Origin: Moheibacter sediminis
Lineage (GTDB): Bacteria > Bacteroidota > Bacteroidia > Flavobacteriales > Weeksellaceae
Assembly: GCF_900176425.1 (NCBI RefSeq)
Contig: NZ_FWXS01000011.1
Span: forward strand, 55,523 to 119,522
Reading direction: 5' to 3'
Length of the DNA: 64,000 nucleotides
Position 1 is the first letter of the stretch. Each line of letters begins with the position of its first letter. The translations under genes were made by a program, and so were the position numbers. The notes beneath the pieces are model-generated. The model saw only the letters and a list, made by a program, of their open reading frames with translations. It was not told the origin of the DNA and ran no database searches. This document shows positions 27,578 to 36,524 of the stretch, in pieces.

Positions 27578-28885
27578 CTATTTCTGTCTGAAATAAACTT
27601 CAATCGGAACGCCTGTAAAATTAAAATGTTTACGCAATTGGTTTTCTATGAAGCGTTTGTAAGGTTCTTTTACGTATTGCGGCAAGTTGGCAAAAAATGC
27701 AAACTGCGGAGTACGTGTCGGCAACTGCGTTACGTATTTGATTTTAATATATTTACCCTTGATTGCAGGTGGCGGAGTAATTTCCATAATTGGAAGAAGC
27801 AATTCATTAAGCCTGCTGGTTTTGATTCTTCTGTTACGGTTTTCATTTACTTCCATGATGATTTCAACGGTTTTATGTACACGTTGCTTTGTCAATGCGG
27901 AAACGAAAAGAATCGGCACATCATTAAATGGTGCAATTTTATTACGGATTTCGGCTTCATAAGCCTTCATCGTATTGGTTTCTTTTTCTATCAAATCCCA
28001 TTTATTGACTAAAATCACAAGACCTTTTCGGTTTCTTTCGGCCAAAAATAAAATGTTCAAATCCTGTGCTTCGATTCCTCGCGTCGCATCAATCATCAGT
28101 ACACAAACATCACACTCTTCTACAGCACGAACAGCGCGCATCACAGAATAAAACTCTAAATCTTCGCTGACCTTTCCTTTTTTACGCATTCCTGCAGTAT
28201 CAATCAACACAAATTCATGACCGAATTTGTTGTATAAAGTTTCGATAGAATCACGTGTTGTACCTGCAATATCGGTTACAATGTTTCTTTCTTCGTCAAG
28301 CAAAGCGTTTGTCAATGTAGATTTCCCTGCATTTGGACGTCCTACAATCGCTACTCTTGGCAATCCTTCAAAAGGATCTTTATGATCGCCTTGGTCAAAA
28401 TGTGTAACCACTTCATCCAACAATTCTCCTGTTCCACTTCCGCTTTGAGAAGAAACTGTAAAGAATTGCTCAAATCCTAAATTGTAGAATTCGTAAGTAT
28501 CATCAATATTTTTGTTGGAATCAACTTTATTTACCACTAACAAAACCGGCTTTTTGCTTTTGCGAAGTAATTGTGCAACTTCTTTGTCCATATCGGTCAG
28601 ACCAACCTGATTGTCCACCATAAAAAGGATTACATTGGATTCTTCTATGGCGAGTTCAACTTGTTTACGGATTTCAACTTCAAAGGCATCCTCGGAACCA
28701 ATGATGTATCCGCCGGTGTCGATGATGGTAAATTCATTTCCGTTCCAATCGCTTTTTCCGTAGTGACGGTCGCGGGTAACGCCCGAAACGTTATCTACGA
28801 TGGCTTGGCGTTTTTGAACTAATCGGTTAAAAAATGTGGATTTGCCGACATTAGGACGGCCTACAATTGCTACAATGTTTGACAT
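27578..28885 (-). CDS. der: Ribosome biogenesis GTPase Der (EngA)
   Basis: The 435-residue protein has two tandem GTPase domains. G1 motifs are GRPNVGKSTFFNRL near residue 8 and GRPNAGKSTLTNALL near 185. DTGG and DTAGM are the G3 motifs, and NKVD and NKWD the G4 motifs. A C-terminal KH-like domain ends in HFNFTGVPIEVYFRQK. Der acts in 50S subunit maturation. Length and motif order are normal for Bacteroidota. A perfect -7 element lies about 60 bp upstream of the start. Confidence 0.96.
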   Translation of the reverse strand: MSNIVAIVGRPNVGKSTFFNRLVQKRQAIVDNVSGVTRDRHYGKSDWNGNEFTIIDTGGYIIGSEDAFEVEIRKQVELAIEESNVILFMVDNQVGLTDMDKEVAQLLRKSKKPVLLVVNKVDSNKNIDDTYEFYNLGFEQFFTVSSQSGSGTGELLDEVVTHFDQGDHKDPFEGLPRVAIVGRPNAGKSTLTNALLDEERNIVTDIAGTTRDSIETLYNKFGHEFVLIDTAGMRKKGKVSEDLEFYSVMRAVRAVEECDVCVLMIDATRGIEAQDLNILFLAERNRKGLVILVNKWDLIEKETNTMKAYEAEIRNKIAPFNDVPILFVSALTKQRVHKTVEIIMEVNENRNRRIKTSRLNELLLPIMEITPPPAIKGKYIKIKYVTQLPTRTPQFAFFANLPQYVKEPYKRFIENQLRKHFNFTGVPIEVYFRQK

Positions 28886-28947
28886 GAAAAATGTTTAATA
28901 AAAAAGTTAATTATTAATGGGTAACTCAAAGGAGCCCAATTTTTTGG

Positions 28948-28955
28948 CAAAGGTA
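28948..28955 (-). promoter_or_regulatory. -7 element of der
   Basis: On the minus strand TACCTTTG is an exact match to TAnnTTTG. It implies a leader of roughly 60 nt before the der start codon at 28885. A TTTT stretch lies at the expected -33 distance, so the -33 match is weak. Confidence 0.55.
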
Positions 28956-29106
28956 CAATTTGTCAAGCAGTTAAAAGACTGATTTATACTAAATCTATTT
29001 TTTTGTGAATTTCTTCAATTTTTCAAATGTAACATCTACTTTTAAAGTTCAGTTAGAATTAATAAAAAAATGTAGACTTTTGCTTTCTCAAAATGAAATT
29101 GAATAA

Positions 29107-31212
29107 ATGATTCTCTGCATCGCCGAAAAACCAAGTGTCGCACGCGATATCGCCAAAGTTCTCGGGGCCACTGCCTCCCGCAACGGTTATATGGAGGGCA
29201 ATGGTTATTGTGTCACATGGACATTCGGACACCTTTGCACGCTCAAAGAACCACATGATTACAATCCTAATTTGAAATATTGGAATTTGAGCACATTGCC
29301 CATTATTCCTCAAAAATTCGGCATCAAATTAATCCCTAACAAAGGAGTCGAAAAACAATTTGAAACCATTGAAAAATTGGTGCAGGAATGTGATGAAGTG
29401 ATTAATTGTGGTGATGCCGGGCAAGAGGGAGAGGTTATCCAACGTTGGGTTTTACAGAAAGCAGGTTGCAACAAACCGATGAAACGTTTATGGATTTCCT
29501 CGCTTACGGAAGATTCAATCAAAGAAGGTTTCGCCAATTTGAAACCGGCTGAAGATTACATGAATTTGTACCTTGCGGGAAATGCCCGCGCAGTCGGCGA
29601 TTGGCTTTTGGGGATTAATGCAACGCGATTGTTTACCAAAAAATTTGGTGGAGGAAAAGCAGTTTTGTCAATTGGAAGGGTTCAAACCCCAACTTTGGCG
29701 ATGATTGTCCAACGCCAAAAAGAAATCAATGCTTTCAACACCGAAGATTACTGGGAACTCAAAACCAAATACCGTGAAGTAATTTTTAACGCGGCGATTG
29801 ACAGATTAAATTCCGTTGAACGCGCCGAAAAAGGTTTGGAATATTTGAAACAACATCCATTTGAAATTGTTTCTTTTGAAATCAAAGAAGGAAAAGAAAA
29901 GAATCCGCGTTTGTTTGATTTGACGGCTTTACAGGTGGAAGCCAATAAAAAATACGGTTATTCGGCAGAAAACACATTGAAGCACATCCAGAGTTTGTAC
30001 GAGAAAAAACACGTGACTTATCCGCGTGTGGACACTACTTATTTGTCAGAAAACCTTCATCCGAAAATGAATGGAATTCTTCAAAAGATGAATTTTTATC
30101 AGGATTTGGTTGCGCCGCTTTTACAAAAACCAATTCAAAAATCGAAAGCCGTTTTTGACGACACAAAAGTGACCGACCACCACGCCATCATTCCCACAGA
30201 AATTCCACCTTCCTCGAGTTTAAACATCGAAGAAAAATATATTTATGATTTGGTGGCGCGACGGTTTATTGCGGTTTTTTATCCCGAATGTAAAATTTCA
30301 AATACGTTGGTGGAAGGACAAGTCGGAACGATTCCTTTCAAAGCAAATGGGAAACAAATCCTTGAACCGGGTTGGCGCGAAGTTTATGCCAAAGACAAAA
30401 AAGAAGAGTCCGAAGAAAATAAAGAGGAGGAACAAACGATTCCTGAATTCAACGTGGGAGAATCGGGTCCGCACGAACCCTTAATTCACCAAGGAAAAAC
30501 GACCCCGCCGAAATATTTCACCGAAGCAACTTTGTTGCGAGCGATGGAAACTGCAGGAAAACAAGTCGAAGATGAAGAATTGCGCGAGATGATGAAAAAT
30601 AACGGAATCGGTCGCCCATCGACACGTGCGAACATCATCGAAACACTATTTCGCCGAAAATACATCGAGAAAAAACGCAAGAATCTCGTTGCTACATCCA
30701 CCGGAATGGAACTCATCGACACCATCGAAGATGAATTGCTCAAAAGTCCTGAACTCACGGGTGAATGGGAATTTAAACTTCGGAAAATCGAAAGCGGTGA
30801 ATACGAAGCAAATCAATTCAAGGAAGAATTGATAAAAATGGTTTGGGAATTGACGCAGAAAGTTATCCGAGGTCAAGGAAAAACAATCGAGCTTCACGAA
30901 GAAAAACCGGAAGAAAAAAAGGAAAAAATTCCTCGTAAAAAATCAGAGATTCTTTGGGAAGAAACTGATTGCCCGAAATGCAAATCCAACAAATTAATCA
31001 AAGGAAAAACTGCAATTGGCTGTACAGATTTTAAAAATTGTGGGTTCAAAGTTCCATTTGAAATCTTCGGCAAAAAATTAACCGAAAAACAAATCCAAGA
31101 TTTAATTCTTAAAGGAAAAACTTCAAAGCTGAAAGGCTTTAAATTGCATCCTGAGAATTTGGAAGAAGGTGTTTTGAGTTTGGGTGATGGGTGTGAGATG
31201 GAATTGAATTAG
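29107..31212 (+). CDS. topB: DNA topoisomerase III (type IA)
   Basis: The 701-residue protein begins with a TOPRIM domain (MILCIAEKPSVARDIAKVLG; the DxD-like site lies in NCGDAGQEGEV). The catalytic core carries the active-site Tyr305 in VTYPRVDTTYL. HHAIIPTE, FTEATLLRAMETAGK and GIGRPSTRANIIETL are standard TopB motifs. A C-terminal zinc-finger-like segment (CPKCKSN with cysteines about 15-20 residues later) and a short tail follow. It decatenates DNA and resolves recombination intermediates. Divergent der and absence of mobile-element genes suggest the chromosomal housekeeping copy. Confidence 0.93.
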   Translation: MILCIAEKPSVARDIAKVLGATASRNGYMEGNGYCVTWTFGHLCTLKEPHDYNPNLKYWNLSTLPIIPQKFGIKLIPNKGVEKQFETIEKLVQECDEVINCGDAGQEGEVIQRWVLQKAGCNKPMKRLWISSLTEDSIKEGFANLKPAEDYMNLYLAGNARAVGDWLLGINATRLFTKKFGGGKAVLSIGRVQTPTLAMIVQRQKEINAFNTEDYWELKTKYREVIFNAAIDRLNSVERAEKGLEYLKQHPFEIVSFEIKEGKEKNPRLFDLTALQVEANKKYGYSAENTLKHIQSLYEKKHVTYPRVDTTYLSENLHPKMNGILQKMNFYQDLVAPLLQKPIQKSKAVFDDTKVTDHHAIIPTEIPPSSSLNIEEKYIYDLVARRFIAVFYPECKISNTLVEGQVGTIPFKANGKQILEPGWREVYAKDKKEESEENKEEEQTIPEFNVGESGPHEPLIHQGKTTPPKYFTEATLLRAMETAGKQVEDEELREMMKNNGIGRPSTRANIIETLFRRKYIEKKRKNLVATSTGMELIDTIEDELLKSPELTGEWEFKLRKIESGEYEANQFKEELIKMVWELTQKVIRGQGKTIELHEEKPEEKKEKIPRKKSEILWEETDCPKCKSNKLIKGKTAIGCTDFKNCGFKVPFEIFGKKLTEKQIQDLILKGKTSKLKGFKLHPENLEEGVLSLGDGCEMELN

Positions 31213-31361
31213 AGTTTTCTTTTATCCTGACTTTGAGAATTTGAGAAAAAAGATAAAATTTTAATTTCATCACCTACAATTCTATAGTACAAAGTGTTGA
31301 CTCTCAAAACAATTGCTTTATGAATATCATTTACATCTGATTTTGGATAAATCAATGGATT
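31209..31361 (-). pseudogene. C-terminal remnant of a RelE/ParE-type toxin gene
   Basis: In the minus-strand frame ending at TAA 31209-31211, about 50 codons read NPLIYPKSDVNDIHKAIVLR, then VNTLYYRIVGDEIKILSFF and a final QDKRKL. The strand pattern xxVLxxxxLYYRIxxDEIxIxxFF is characteristic of the C-terminal half of RelE/ParE toxins. The frame is closed upstream by a TAA next to the pnp terminator and has no ATG, so the N-terminal half and the antitoxin are gone. Its last codon overlaps the topB stop on the other strand. Confidence 0.6.
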
Positions 31362-31363
31362 TT

Positions 31364-31398
31364 ATAAAAAAACGCCTCCTAAAAAGGAAGCGTTTCAG
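31364..31398 (-). terminator. Terminator of pnp
   Basis: On the minus strand AACGCTTCCT pairs with AGGAGGCGTT across a TTTT loop and is followed by seven T. It lies directly downstream of the pnp stop. Confidence 0.9.
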
Positions 31399-31420
31399 TA
31401 TTATCAATCCGAATCAGAAA

Positions 31421-33559
31421 TTATTCTGCCGGTTTATCAGCTCTTTCCGGTTTTGGCAATAATGCCTTGATGGAAAGTTTCATTTTCTTTTTGTCGTCGT
31501 AACCTAAGAATTTCACTTTTACTTTGTCATTTAAATTCAAAGCTTCTTCTACAGTATTCAAACGTTTATGTTCAATTTCAGAAATGTGAACCAAACCTTC
31601 TACGCCTTTTGAAATTTCAACAAAAGCACCAAATGGTTTGATAGATTTCACAACCGCATCATAAACTCCGCCCGGTTCAGGAACGAAAGCGATTTGTTTG
31701 ATTCTTGCGATTGCTGCATCGATTTTTTCTTGGTCAACACCAGCGATTTCAACGCGTCCTGAAGTTTCTGTTTCCTCGATTGCGATAACCGTTCCGGTTT
31801 CTTTCTGTAATTCCTGAATAATTTTTCCACCAGGTCCGATTACTGCACCGATGAATTCTTTTGGAATTTCTATTACGATTAATTTCGGAGCATTTGGTTT
31901 CAATTGTGTTCTTGGTTCAGAAAGTGTTTTCATCATTTCACCTAAAATGTGCAAACGACCTTCGCGTGCTTGTTCCAATGCTTGTTTCATGATGTCCATT
32001 GACAATCCCTGGATTTTGATATCCATCTGACAAGCTGTGATACCGTCTTTTGTTCCGGTAACCTTGAAATCCATGTCACCTAAGTGATCTTCATCACCCA
32101 AGATGTCAGATAGTACAGTGAATTTACCTGATTTTTGGTCAGTGATTAAACCCATCGCAATACCTGAAACCGGCTTCTTGATTGGCACACCACCGTCCAT
32201 CAACGCCAAACATCCGGCACAAACTGTTGCCATCGAAGACGAACCATTGGATTCTAAGATGTCAGAAACGATACGAACTGTATATCCGTAATCATCTGGT
32301 AAAATATAAGTCAAAGCTCTTTGCGCCAAGTTTCCGTGACCAACCTCCCTACGTGAAGTTCCTCTCAAAGGACGTGCTTCTCCGGTAGAAAATGGTGGGA
32401 AATTATAGTGTAAAAAGAATTTTTCATCGTGTTGTGAAGCTACACTGTCAATCATGTTTGCATCTTTAGAAGAACCTAAAGTCAAGGCTGTCAATGATTG
32501 GGTTTCACCTCTTGTAAAAACAGCAGAACCGTGTGCTCCCGGCAAATAATCCACTTCGCTCCAAATCGGACGAATTGTTTTCGGGTCACGACCGTCCAAA
32601 CGAATGTTTTCATTCAAAATCATTTGACGCATCGCTTCTTTTTCCACATCGTGGTAATAAACTTTGGCAAAGGGTTTTACTTCATCTAATTCTTCTTCTG
32701 AATACTGAGAAAGGAATTCTTCCAAAACTGCTTTGAAATTATCACCTCTTTCTTCCTTTGCTGAAGGCGTTTTAGCTACTTCATAAACTTTATCATACGT
32801 TTCTTTCCACACTTTCTCACGAATTTCTTCATTGTGAGTTTCGTGTGAATATTCTCTTTTTGGAAGAACGTTAGCAACTCTTGCAGCCAATCTTTCTTGC
32901 GCTTCGATTTGTTTTTTGATTTCTTCGTGTGCAAATTCAATTGCCTCAATCATTTCTGCTTCGGAAATTTCTTTCATTTCACCTTCTACCATCACGATAG
33001 AATCTTTGGTTGCACCTACCATGATGTCCAAATCGGATTGTTTCAATTGTTCCAAACTTGGATTGATCATCAATTTACCATCCAAACGGATAACACGTGC
33101 TTCTGACATCGGCCCGTTAAAAGGAATATCTGTGATTGCAATCGCTGCAGAAGCGGCCAAACCAGCCAATGCTTCCGGCATTACATCTTTGTCATAAGAA
33201 ATAAGTGAAATCATCACCTGTACTTCAGCATGGAAATCTTCCGGGAAAAGCGGACGCAAAACGCGGTCAACCAATCTCATTGTTAAAATTTCTTCGTCAG
33301 AAGGTCTTGCTTCTCTTCTAAAAAAGTTACCTGGGATACGTCCCGCTGCATAAAATTTTTCTCTATAATCTACCGTTAAAGGTAAAAAGTCAACACCAGG
33401 ATTGGCATCTTTGTTGGCTACAACAGTTGCTAAAAGCATTGTGTCGCCCATTCTTACAACAACCGAACCGTTAGCCTGTTTAGCCAACTTCCCTGTTTCG
33501 ATTGTGATTTCCCTGCCGTCTGCAAGGATAATTTTTTCTGTGATTGCTTGTGGAATCAT
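31421..33559 (-). CDS. pnp: Polyribonucleotide nucleotidyltransferase
   Basis: The protein has about 712 residues from ATG 33559 ([12 protein letters not shown]); an upstream ATG at 33604 in the same frame adds only a basic, non-conserved stretch. It has two RNase PH-like domains (about 10-230 and 315-550; [35 protein letters not shown] and [15 protein letters not shown]). A KH domain ([16 protein letters not shown]) and an S1 domain (about 630-700; [19 protein letters not shown]) follow. It degrades mRNA 3' to 5' using phosphate. The location just downstream of rpsO is the conserved bacterial order. Confidence 0.96.
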   Translation of the reverse strand: MIPQAITEKIILADGREITIETGKLAKQANGSVVVRMGDTMLLATVVANKDANPGVDFLPLTVDYREKFYAAGRIPGNFFRREARPSDEEILTMRLVDRVLRPLFPEDFHAEVQVMISLISYDKDVMPEALAGLAASAAIAITDIPFNGPMSEARVIRLDGKLMINPSLEQLKQSDLDIMVGATKDSIVMVEGEMKEISEAEMIEAIEFAHEEIKKQIEAQERLAARVANVLPKREYSHETHNEEIREKVWKETYDKVYEVAKTPSAKEERGDNFKAVLEEFLSQYSEEELDEVKPFAKVYYHDVEKEAMRQMILNENIRLDGRDPKTIRPIWSEVDYLPGAHGSAVFTRGETQSLTALTLGSSKDANMIDSVASQHDEKFFLHYNFPPFSTGEARPLRGTSRREVGHGNLAQRALTYILPDDYGYTVRIVSDILESNGSSSMATVCAGCLALMDGGVPIKKPVSGIAMGLITDQKSGKFTVLSDILGDEDHLGDMDFKVTGTKDGITACQMDIKIQGLSMDIMKQALEQAREGRLHILGEMMKTLSEPRTQLKPNAPKLIVIEIPKEFIGAVIGPGGKIIQELQKETGTVIAIEETETSGRVEIAGVDQEKIDAAIARIKQIAFVPEPGGVYDAVVKSIKPFGAFVEISKGVEGLVHISEIEHKRLNTVEEALNLNDKVKVKFLGYDDKKKMKLSIKALLPKPERADKPAE

Positions 33560-33630
33560 TCGTCTATTTGTTTTAATTCGTCTTGGCGAAACCGTTTGTC
33601 TCACCGGGTTATATATAGTTTTTCTATAAT

Positions 33631-33677
33631 TTCATTTTATAAAATGAAAAAAGGCAATCTTGCAATTGCCTTTTTAT
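33631..33677 (-). terminator. rpsO-pnp intergenic hairpins
   Basis: AAAAGGCAAT and ATTGCCTTTTT form a stem at about 33647-33677 with T-rich ends on both strands, consistent with an rpsO terminator or processing site. Immediately next to it, TTCATTTTATAAAATGAA (33631-33648) is a perfect palindrome. In other bacteria RNA processing occurs between rpsO and pnp, so this could be a processing hairpin as well as a terminator. Confidence 0.7.
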
Positions 33678-33693
33678 TTTGTTTTGAATCAGA

Positions 33694-33963
33694 TTATTTA
33701 CGAAGACCAAGCTCGGCGATGATCGCACGGTATCTTTCGATGTCTTTGTTTTTCAAATAGTCTAATAAGGCTTTTCTTTTACCTACCAATCTTACCAATG
33801 ATTTCTCAGTGTTAAAATCTTTTCTGTTCACTTTCAAGTGTTCTGTCAAGTGATTGATTCTGTACGTAAAAAGAGCAACTTGCCCTTCAGCTGAACCGGT
33901 ATCTGCATTAGATTTACCGTGTTTTGCAAAAATTTCCTGTTTTTTTTCTGTTGTCAAATACAT
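33694..33963 (-). CDS. rpsO: 30S ribosomal protein S15
   Basis: The 89-residue protein matches S15 end to end. It has DTGSAEGQVALFTYRINHLTEHL, the HLKVNRKDFNTEKSL loop, VGKRKALLDYLKNKD and the C-terminal YRAIIAELGLRK. It binds 16S rRNA in the central domain early in 30S assembly. A consensus -7 element lies about 38 bp upstream, and pnp lies downstream beyond a hairpin. Confidence 0.97.
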   Translation of the reverse strand: MYLTTEKKQEIFAKHGKSNADTGSAEGQVALFTYRINHLTEHLKVNRKDFNTEKSLVRLVGKRKALLDYLKNKDIERYRAIIAELGLRK

Positions 33964-34000
33964 TCCAATATTGTTTTAATGATTATTATGTATGCGGGTG

Positions 34001-34008
34001 CAAATGTA
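34001..34008 (-). promoter_or_regulatory. -7 element of rpsO
   Basis: The minus strand reads TACATTTG followed by CACC, an exact TAnnTTTG match. The predicted transcription start leaves a leader of about 34 nt before the rpsO start codon. Confidence 0.6.
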
Positions 34009-34112
34009 TGAAATTTAATTGAGTTTAGAAACTTTATGTTATTTCTCATTTGAATTCATTTTTGAATGGGTAAATTTGCAAGGAAAAACGCCTTGAAAAG
34101 CAAAAAAATCAA

Positions 34113-34667
34113 ATGAAAAAAAATCCAAGCCTTATCGGATTGCTGGCAACAATTGCAATTATTGCAGCTGCTTATTTCACCTATAAATTATTTCTGGAGA
34201 AAAAAGACAGTTATTTGATTGCCAATCCTACTGAAGAATCGCTCAAATTAAAAATTGACAATCAGGATTATTCCATTGCCCCCAATCAAACTACGGAAAT
34301 CAAATTGACGCCGGGCAAGCATAAAATCAATTTTGATTACCAAGGAAAAACAATTGACACTGTTTTTGAAGTCAAATATTACAATGGCGTGATCAATCCT
34401 ACGGGAGCCGATTATTATATTTTCACACGACCTTATGGACCGGCAAGAAATAAAGATTCTCTCTTCACAACACAAACAACAACGATTGATGAAAAAATTT
34501 TTTATGGAAACATCAAACATTCCAACGAATTATACATCCAAGGATTTTATTATAATTTAAATCATGATTATCCTAAATTCTTCTACAATAAAGGTCTGAA
34601 AACAGATATTTCAAAAATATTTTCCAAGGACGACTTCAAACAATTTTATTTTGAAAATTACGAGTAA
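34113..34667 (+). CDS. Hypothetical membrane-anchored protein
   Basis: The 184-residue protein has a single N-terminal membrane helix (LIGLLATIAIIAAAYFTYKLF, about residues 7-27). A soluble domain follows that starts with a PEGA-like beta pattern: LKIDNQDYSIAPNQTTEIKL and GKHKINFDYQGK. There is no cysteine lipobox and no T9SS tail. I do not recognise a named family. It lies between divergent rpsO and ubiE with about 80 bp on each side, so it is probably a single-gene unit. Confidence 0.6.
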   Translation: MKKNPSLIGLLATIAIIAAAYFTYKLFLEKKDSYLIANPTEESLKLKIDNQDYSIAPNQTTEIKLTPGKHKINFDYQGKTIDTVFEVKYYNGVINPTGADYYIFTRPYGPARNKDSLFTTQTTTIDEKIFYGNIKHSNELYIQGFYYNLNHDYPKFFYNKGLKTDISKIFSKDDFKQFYFENYE

Positions 34668-34733
34668 ATTTTATTGGTTTAAAGTTTCAGGTTCAATGTT
34701 TCAAGTTATTTCTAATTTCTAATTTCTAAGTTT

Positions 34734-34741
34734 TACCTTTG
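34734..34741 (+). promoter_or_regulatory. -7 element of ubiE/menG
   Basis: TACCTTTG is an exact match to TAnnTTTG, 7 nt before the ATG at 34749, giving a predicted leader of only a few nucleotides. The 60 bp upstream are low-complexity, with three copies of TTTCTAA, and no good -33 box is visible. Confidence 0.5.
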
Positions 34742-34748
34742 CGAACTT

Positions 34749-35474
34749 ATGAGTACAGTAAAACCTTATTCGGATTCGGATTTAAGCAAAAAACAGCAGG
34801 TCGAGCAGATGTTCGACAACATTTCTCCAAAATACGATTTACTCAATCGGGTATTGTCAATGGGGATTGATGTTAGCTGGCGAAAAAAAGTTGTTAAATC
34901 AATCAAAGCCTCCAATCCGAAGACCATTCTCGACATTGCAACCGGAACGGGTGATTTGGCAATCCAGATGGCGAAATCTACCGAGGCCAAAATTACCGGA
35001 TTTGACCTTTCTGCCGGAATGTTGGAGGTTGGAAGAAAAAAAGTAAAAGAAGAAGGTTTGGAAAACCGAATCGAAATGATTCAGGGTGATGCTGAAAACA
35101 TGCCTTTTGAAGACAATTCTTTTGACTGTATCACAGTTGCATTTGGTGTTCGGAATTTTGAAAATCTGGAAAAAGGTTTAAATGATATTTACCGAGTTTT
35201 GAAACCGGGAGGAAAATTTATTATTCTGGAATTTTCACAACCCGAATCCTTCCCGATGAAGCAATTGTACGGATTTTATTCAAAAAATATTTTACCACAA
35301 ATCGGAAAAAAAATCTCCAAAGACCAAAGCGCTTACACCTATCTCCCTGACTCTGTAAAAGCTTTTCCCTATGGTGAGAAAATGAAATTAATTTTAAAAA
35401 ATTCAAATTTTGTACAACCTTTCGATAAAAAACTTACTTTTGGAATCGCAAGCATTTACGAAAGCTCAAAATAA
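34749..35474 (+). CDS. ubiE: Demethylmenaquinone methyltransferase (UbiE/MenG family)
   Basis: The 241-residue class I methyltransferase has the UbiE/MenG N-terminal signature [22 protein letters not shown], with WRKKVV following. SAM motif I is [13 protein letters not shown]. Other conserved segments are [25 protein letters not shown] and the post-motif [17 protein letters not shown]. It methylates demethylmenaquinone, the product of MenA, to menaquinone. Since this window encodes MenA, MenC and MenE and no ubiquinone genes, menG activity is the relevant one. PorT is encoded downstream on the same strand. Confidence 0.93.
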   Translation: MSTVKPYSDSDLSKKQQVEQMFDNISPKYDLLNRVLSMGIDVSWRKKVVKSIKASNPKTILDIATGTGDLAIQMAKSTEAKITGFDLSAGMLEVGRKKVKEEGLENRIEMIQGDAENMPFEDNSFDCITVAFGVRNFENLEKGLNDIYRVLKPGGKFIILEFSQPESFPMKQLYGFYSKNILPQIGKKISKDQSAYTYLPDSVKAFPYGEKMKLILKNSNFVQPFDKKLTFGIASIYESSK

Positions 35475-35597
35475 AACACACAAAAATTCGTTAAGGAAAG
35501 GTATGTGAAATAAGCTGTAAAACATTACAATCACAGATTCAAATGATTACAGTAAATTACATCTGACCGCTTTAGAAAAAAATATTGAAAAAAACAG

Positions 35598-36317
35598 ATG
35601 AAAAAACTTCTTGCATTTTTATTATTTACACTGACGATTTCAGCCTTTGGGCAGTTCCGTCCGAATTCAGAAAAGGTTTGGCACAGAGAAGAAGACGATG
35701 ACAAAAGATTTGGCTGGGGTTACTTTTTAGGAACCAACATCATGTCATTTAAAGTAGTACCTGCCGAAGAAGGGCTTAGTGAGCAAGACATGATTTACCT
35801 TCGTCAGGAAAACAAAATGGGGTTTTCTGTGGGTTTAATGGCGAAATTGAAACTTCATAACAATCTTGATTTGAAATTGGAACCAGGTGTTCATTTTGCA
35901 GAAAGAAATCTATACTTTGGAAACATCGAAACCAATGAAACAGATAGTATGCGTGCTGTAAAATCTACATACATTGATATTCCGTTTATTTTGAAAGTAC
36001 ACGGAGACCGTTGGGTGAATACTCGTCCTTATCTGCAAGGAGGTTTGGGTTACACGATGAACCTACAATCTAACGAAAAGAAAGAAGAAGATAATCAGGA
36101 CAATATTTTCCGTATGAAAACCCATAATTTCAACTGGCAGGTGGAAGCGGGCGTCGAAATTTATTTCAGCAAATTTAAATTGACTCCGGCGATTAAAGGA
36201 ATTTTCTTCTTCAATAATGAATTGGTACAGGACAATCCTGATACAAGCACACAATGGGCTGGAAGTTTAAAATCCTTATCAACAAGAGGAATTTTCTTTT
36301 CACTTAAATTTGAATAA
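35598..36317 (+). CDS. porT: PorT-like T9SS-associated outer-membrane beta-barrel protein
   Basis: The 239-residue protein has a signal peptide (ISAFGQ, near residue 19) and an eight-strand-like beta-barrel pattern ending with the aromatic FFSLKFE. Segments such as GWGYFLGTNIMSFKV, KLEPGVHFAERNLYF, TYIDIPFILKV and RPYLQGGLGYTMNL match the PorT family, which is needed for T9SS in Porphyromonas (SprT in Flavobacterium). It lies 124 bp downstream of ubiE, a neighbourhood also seen in other Flavobacteriia. With gldI and at least five sorting-domain proteins in the window, it supports a working T9SS. Confidence 0.8.
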   Translation: MKKLLAFLLFTLTISAFGQFRPNSEKVWHREEDDDKRFGWGYFLGTNIMSFKVVPAEEGLSEQDMIYLRQENKMGFSVGLMAKLKLHNNLDLKLEPGVHFAERNLYFGNIETNETDSMRAVKSTYIDIPFILKVHGDRWVNTRPYLQGGLGYTMNLQSNEKKEEDNQDNIFRMKTHNFNWQVEAGVEIYFSKFKLTPAIKGIFFFNNELVQDNPDTSTQWAGSLKSLSTRGIFFSLKFE

Positions 36318-36342
36318 TTAAAAATAATTCAAATTTAATTCT

Positions 36343-36350
36343 CATATTTG
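36343..36350 (+). promoter_or_regulatory. Candidate -7 element of the aromatic operon leader
   Basis: CATATTTG differs from TAnnTTTG only at the first base. It lies 18 nt before the leader-peptide ATG at 36369, which would place the transcription start near 36354. No clear -33 element is visible, so the call is tentative. Confidence 0.4.
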
Positions 36351-36368
36351 TTGAAACATTTACAAGAA

Positions 36369-36446
36369 ATGACAAATTTATTTAACACTTCATTTTATTA
36401 CTTCTTTTGGGCAAGAGTTCAGAAGCGGGTAATTTATGTTGGTTAA
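36369..36446 (+). CDS. Aromatic-rich leader peptide of the pheA-DAHP synthase operon
   Basis: This 25-codon open frame runs from ATG 36369 to TAA 36446. It begins MTNLFNTS, continues with FYYFFW at residues 9-14 and ends ARVQKRVIYVG. Seven of its first fourteen residues are Phe, Tyr or Trp, which is far above chance. It precedes an intrinsic terminator and the first genes of phenylalanine/tyrosine biosynthesis. That is the arrangement of attenuator leader peptides such as pheL and trpL: ribosome stalling on Phe/Tyr codons when the amino acid is scarce would prevent terminator formation. The identification is from sequence only. Confidence 0.75.
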   Translation: MTNLFNTSFYYFFWARVQKRVIYVG

Positions 36447-36470
36447 ACAAATTTAAAAGATAAAAAAACC

Positions 36471-36504
36471 AAAAGAGTCCCGTCAGAAACGGGGCTCTTT
36501 TTTT
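36471..36504 (+). terminator. Attenuator terminator of the aromatic operon
   Basis: AAAGAGTCCCGT (36472-36483) pairs with ACGGGGCTCTTT (36489-36500) over 12 positions with one G-T wobble and a 5-nt loop. A run of seven T completes a textbook intrinsic terminator. It lies between the leader peptide and pheA, 20 bp before the pheA start, so it must be bypassed for the operon to be expressed. A GCGGG in leader codons 19-21 can pair with CCCGT of the terminator 5' arm as a possible antiterminator. Confidence 0.85.
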
Positions 36505-36524
36505 ATGAAATAAAATCAAGTAAA

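Noticed and set aside
27497..28012. Open frame of 171 codons on the plus strand opposite der and the gap upstream of the FAD oxidase
   Set aside because: It is antisense to the conserved der gene, has no family similarity and shows a composition expected from the opposite strand of a coding gene.
33560..33604. Extended PNPase start at 33604
   Set aside because: The added residues are basic and non-conserved; the family begins near [14 protein letters not shown], favouring the start at 33559.
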